Source: an uncultured Flavobacteriales bacterium
Lineage (GTDB): Bacteria; Bacteroidota; Bacteroidia; Flavobacteriales; UBA7430
Direction of reading: 5' to 3'
NCBI GenBank assembly: GCA_913041775.1
Contig: CAJWJW010000062.1
Location: forward strand, 1-7,568
Length of the DNA: 7,568 nucleotides
Part shown: in pieces, positions 6,061 to 7,568 of the stretch
Position numbering within the stretch: position 1 is the first letter of the stretch
Layout: each line of letters starts with the position of its first letter
Program-made: the position numbers and the translations under genes
Notes under the pieces: model-generated
The model's database searches: none
Seen by the model: the letters and a program-made list of their open reading frames with translations, nothing else
What the model was told of the DNA's origin: nothing

Positions 6061-7074
6061 ATGAAAGCCAAGCTGCTTTCTGCACTCAAGTATCTTTTCT
6101 TTTTAGGAATTGGTGTCGCTATATTATATGCGGTATTTAAAGATAAGGATCTCGAAAAAATGCTCGCAGACATACAAAATGCAGAGTATAAGTGGTTAGT
6201 GTTCTCTATGGTTTTTGGCTATGCAGCCTATCTTTTTAGAGGTTTAAGATGGTTGCTCCTCTTGGAGGCTATGAATTATAAAACCACTGCTAATAACGCT
6301 ACACAAGCTATTGCGGCTGGTTATTTCGCCAACCTTATTTTTCCTAGAGCAGGAGAAGTAGTACGTTGCACGAGTCTTTATAAGGTTACCGGAATACCTG
6401 TAAATAAACTTTTTGGTACTATTTTATTAGAACGAACCATAGACATGGTTTTATTACTTACTTGTATTTGTTTGAGCTTTCTTTTAAAATTTAAAGCACT
6501 CACTTCCTTTTTTGGAACTGTTTTTAGTGGTGCTCCATCAGGAGAAATAAGCACAGGTAAACTTGTTTTTTTAGCATGTATGATAGCTGTACCTGTAGCG
6601 ATTTATATTTTCAGAGAACAGCTTCAGAAATCTAGCTTATACCAAAAAATTATAAGTTTGGCTCAAGGAGTAAAGGAGGGGTTTCAAACTGCTTTTCACA
6701 TGAAGCGAAAAGGCTTGTTTGCGGTGTATACTATGTTAATATGGATCATGTATTTACTCATGACTTATATCTGTTTCTTTAGTATTCCCGAAACGATCCA
6801 CCTTACCCTTGCCGACGGCTTATACATAACCGTAATTGGTGGTTTAGGAATGATTGTTCCTGTACAAGGAGGTTTAGGCCCATACCATGCAGCAGTAACT
6901 CTAGGGATCCTTAGTATAGGGCTAACAGAAACTACTGGTGCTACACTTGCTGTATTGATTCACTCTGCGCAAACAATTATGATTATCCTCACTGGAATTA
7001 TTGCAGCAATTGTTTTATCTTTCGCTAAAAGAAAAGCCGCTCATAATGAATCAATGGAAAACCCTTCAGTCTAA
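6061..7074 (+). CDS. UPF0104/YbhN-type integral membrane protein (lysylphosphatidylglycerol synthase TM domain family)
   Basis: A 337-residue polytopic inner-membrane protein with about seven or eight hydrophobic segments, roughly at 8-26, 45-69, 127-145, 166-184, 217-241, 252-268, 274-288 and 295-322, and a Lys/Arg-rich C-terminus (FAKRKAAHNE). It carries the marks of the UPF0104 / flippase-like family: NLIFPRAGEVVR (91-102), ERTIDM (124-129) and PVQGGLGPYHAA (267-278). This is the same fold as the flippase half of MprF, but the soluble aminoacyl-transferase domain is absent, so it is not a lysyl-PG synthase itself. Substrate is unknown; a lipid or lipid-linked sugar is a guess from the family and from the rfaE2 gene that follows. 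It begins right at the panD stop (0-nt gap) and overlaps rfaE2 by 29 nt. Confidence 0.85.
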   Translation: MKAKLLSALKYLFFLGIGVAILYAVFKDKDLEKMLADIQNAEYKWLVFSMVFGYAAYLFRGLRWLLLLEAMNYKTTANNATQAIAAGYFANLIFPRAGEVVRCTSLYKVTGIPVNKLFGTILLERTIDMVLLLTCICLSFLLKFKALTSFFGTVFSGAPSGEISTGKLVFLACMIAVPVAIYIFREQLQKSSLYQKIISLAQGVKEGFQTAFHMKRKGLFAVYTMLIWIMYLLMTYICFFSIPETIHLTLADGLYITVIGGLGMIVPVQGGLGPYHAAVTLGILSIGLTETTGATLAVLIHSAQTIMIILTGIIAAIVLSFAKRKAAHNESMENPSV

Positions 7075-7537
7075 GGTTTACAACACTTCTTCTTTAGCAC
7101 TACAAATTACAGAATGGCGTAGCGACAATCAAAAAATTGTTTTTACCAACGGCTGCTTCGACCTTTTACATTTAGGTCATGTAGACTATTTAGCTAAAGC
7201 CAGAGATTTAGGCCATAAGCTTATTATTGGCTTAAATACCGATGCATCTGTTTCCCGTATTAAAGGACCTTCCAGGCCTGTAAAAGATCAAAAAAGTAGA
7301 GCAACAATTCTGGCTGCAATGCAGTTTGTAGATGCCGTGATTTTCTTTGATGAAGAAACTCCAATCGACTTAATTAGATGGGTACAGCCTGATGTTTTGG
7401 TAAAAGGAGGCGATTATACTTTAGAGGGAATCGTTGGTCATGAAATCGTATTGGCTAAAGGTGGTGAGGTTAAAACCATTCCATTTGTAGAAGGGTATTC
7501 GAGTTCTAAATTAATTGCAAAAATTACACAGAAATAA
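7046..7537 (+). CDS. rfaE2: D-glycero-beta-D-manno-heptose 1-phosphate adenylyltransferase
   Basis: RfaE2 transfers AMP from ATP to heptose-1-phosphate to form ADP-heptose for the LPS inner core. It corresponds to the C-terminal, cytidylyltransferase-like half of the fused E. coli HldE; stand-alone forms are common in Bacteroidota. Starting at ATG 7046 the protein has 163 residues: a short helix (1-29), then FTNGCFDLLHLGHVDYLAKA (33-52) with the nucleotide-binding HLGH (42-45), GLNTDASVSRIKG (62-74), RPVKDQKSRATILAAMQFVD (77-96), PDVLVKGGDY (115-124) and the second nucleotide motif YSSSKLI (151-157). An in-frame upstream ATG at 7001 would add 15 residues and deepen the overlap with the membrane-protein gene; the shorter form fits the usual family length of about 160. 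Start at 7046 overlaps the previous gene by 29 nt. The kinase partner (rfaE1/hldA) is not in the window. Confidence 0.95.
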   Translation: MNQWKTLQSKVYNTSSLALQITEWRSDNQKIVFTNGCFDLLHLGHVDYLAKARDLGHKLIIGLNTDASVSRIKGPSRPVKDQKSRATILAAMQFVDAVIFFDEETPIDLIRWVQPDVLVKGGDYTLEGIVGHEIVLAKGGEVKTIPFVEGYSSSKLIAKITQK

Positions 7538-7568
7538 ATGGCTAAGACAAAAGTAAAAACAGCGTATT
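7538..7568 (+). CDS. radA: Start of a gene cut by the right edge, probably radA
   Basis: The ATG at 7538 directly follows the rfaE2 stop TAA (7535-7537). Ten codons are visible, reading MAKTKVKTAY, and the frame is open to the window end. This resembles the beginning of the DNA-repair ATPase RadA (MAKxKTxFxCxxCG), which often sits near these genes in Bacteroidota. The zinc-finger cysteines that would confirm it lie beyond the edge, so the name is tentative. Confidence 0.6.
   Translation, partial: MAKTKVKTAY

Noticed and set aside
7001..7045. Upstream in-frame start for rfaE2
   Set aside because: It would add 15 residues lying inside the coding end of the membrane-protein gene; the ATG at 7046 gives the usual family length.

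Overview
The window looks like ordinary chromosome from a marine or environmental member of the Bacteroidota, probably class Flavobacteriia. The reasons are AT-rich DNA, a DUF4270 lipoprotein, a short GT5-type 'glycogen synthase' protein next to panC/panD, a stand-alone RfaE2, Bacteroidota-type -7 promoter elements (TAnnTTTG) and few Shine-Dalgarno sequences. No mobile element, CRISPR array or RNA gene was found.

Left part (1-762): the last 54 codons of pth (peptidyl-tRNA hydrolase) run off the left edge. A spacer follows that holds a perfect 32-bp inverted repeat with a 15-nt loop. Its right arm overlaps the 5' end of a decayed gene for a secreted MORN/YwqK-like repeat protein, which carries a stop after the fourth codon position and a frameshift near a five-A run. 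A strong hairpin with A and T tracts on its two sides ends this gene and glmS, which converge on it.

Middle, minus strand (4735 to 763): a three-gene run, read right to left, of a GT5 N-domain protein, a DUF4270 lipoprotein and glmS. The first two are 3 nt apart and the last two 43 nt apart, with no terminator between them. This suggests one transcription unit joining amino-sugar supply (glucosamine-6-phosphate for peptidoglycan and LPS) to two envelope- or sugar-related proteins of unknown exact role.

Right part, plus strand (4846 to the right edge): panC, panD, a polytopic UPF0104/YbhN-type membrane protein, rfaE2, and the first codons of what is probably radA. Gaps are 18 nt, 0 nt, a 29-nt overlap and 0 nt, so this is almost certainly one operon. 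PanC and PanD work in pantothenate (CoA) synthesis; RfaE2 makes ADP-heptose for LPS core. The two operons diverge from a 110-bp region with a perfect -7 match in front of panC.

Most of the window is well-known housekeeping content. The points worth a second look are the palindrome at the start of the broken MORN-like gene and the GT5-like protein that appears to have lost its ADP-glucose-binding and catalytic motifs. I see no convincing evidence of a wholly new system.
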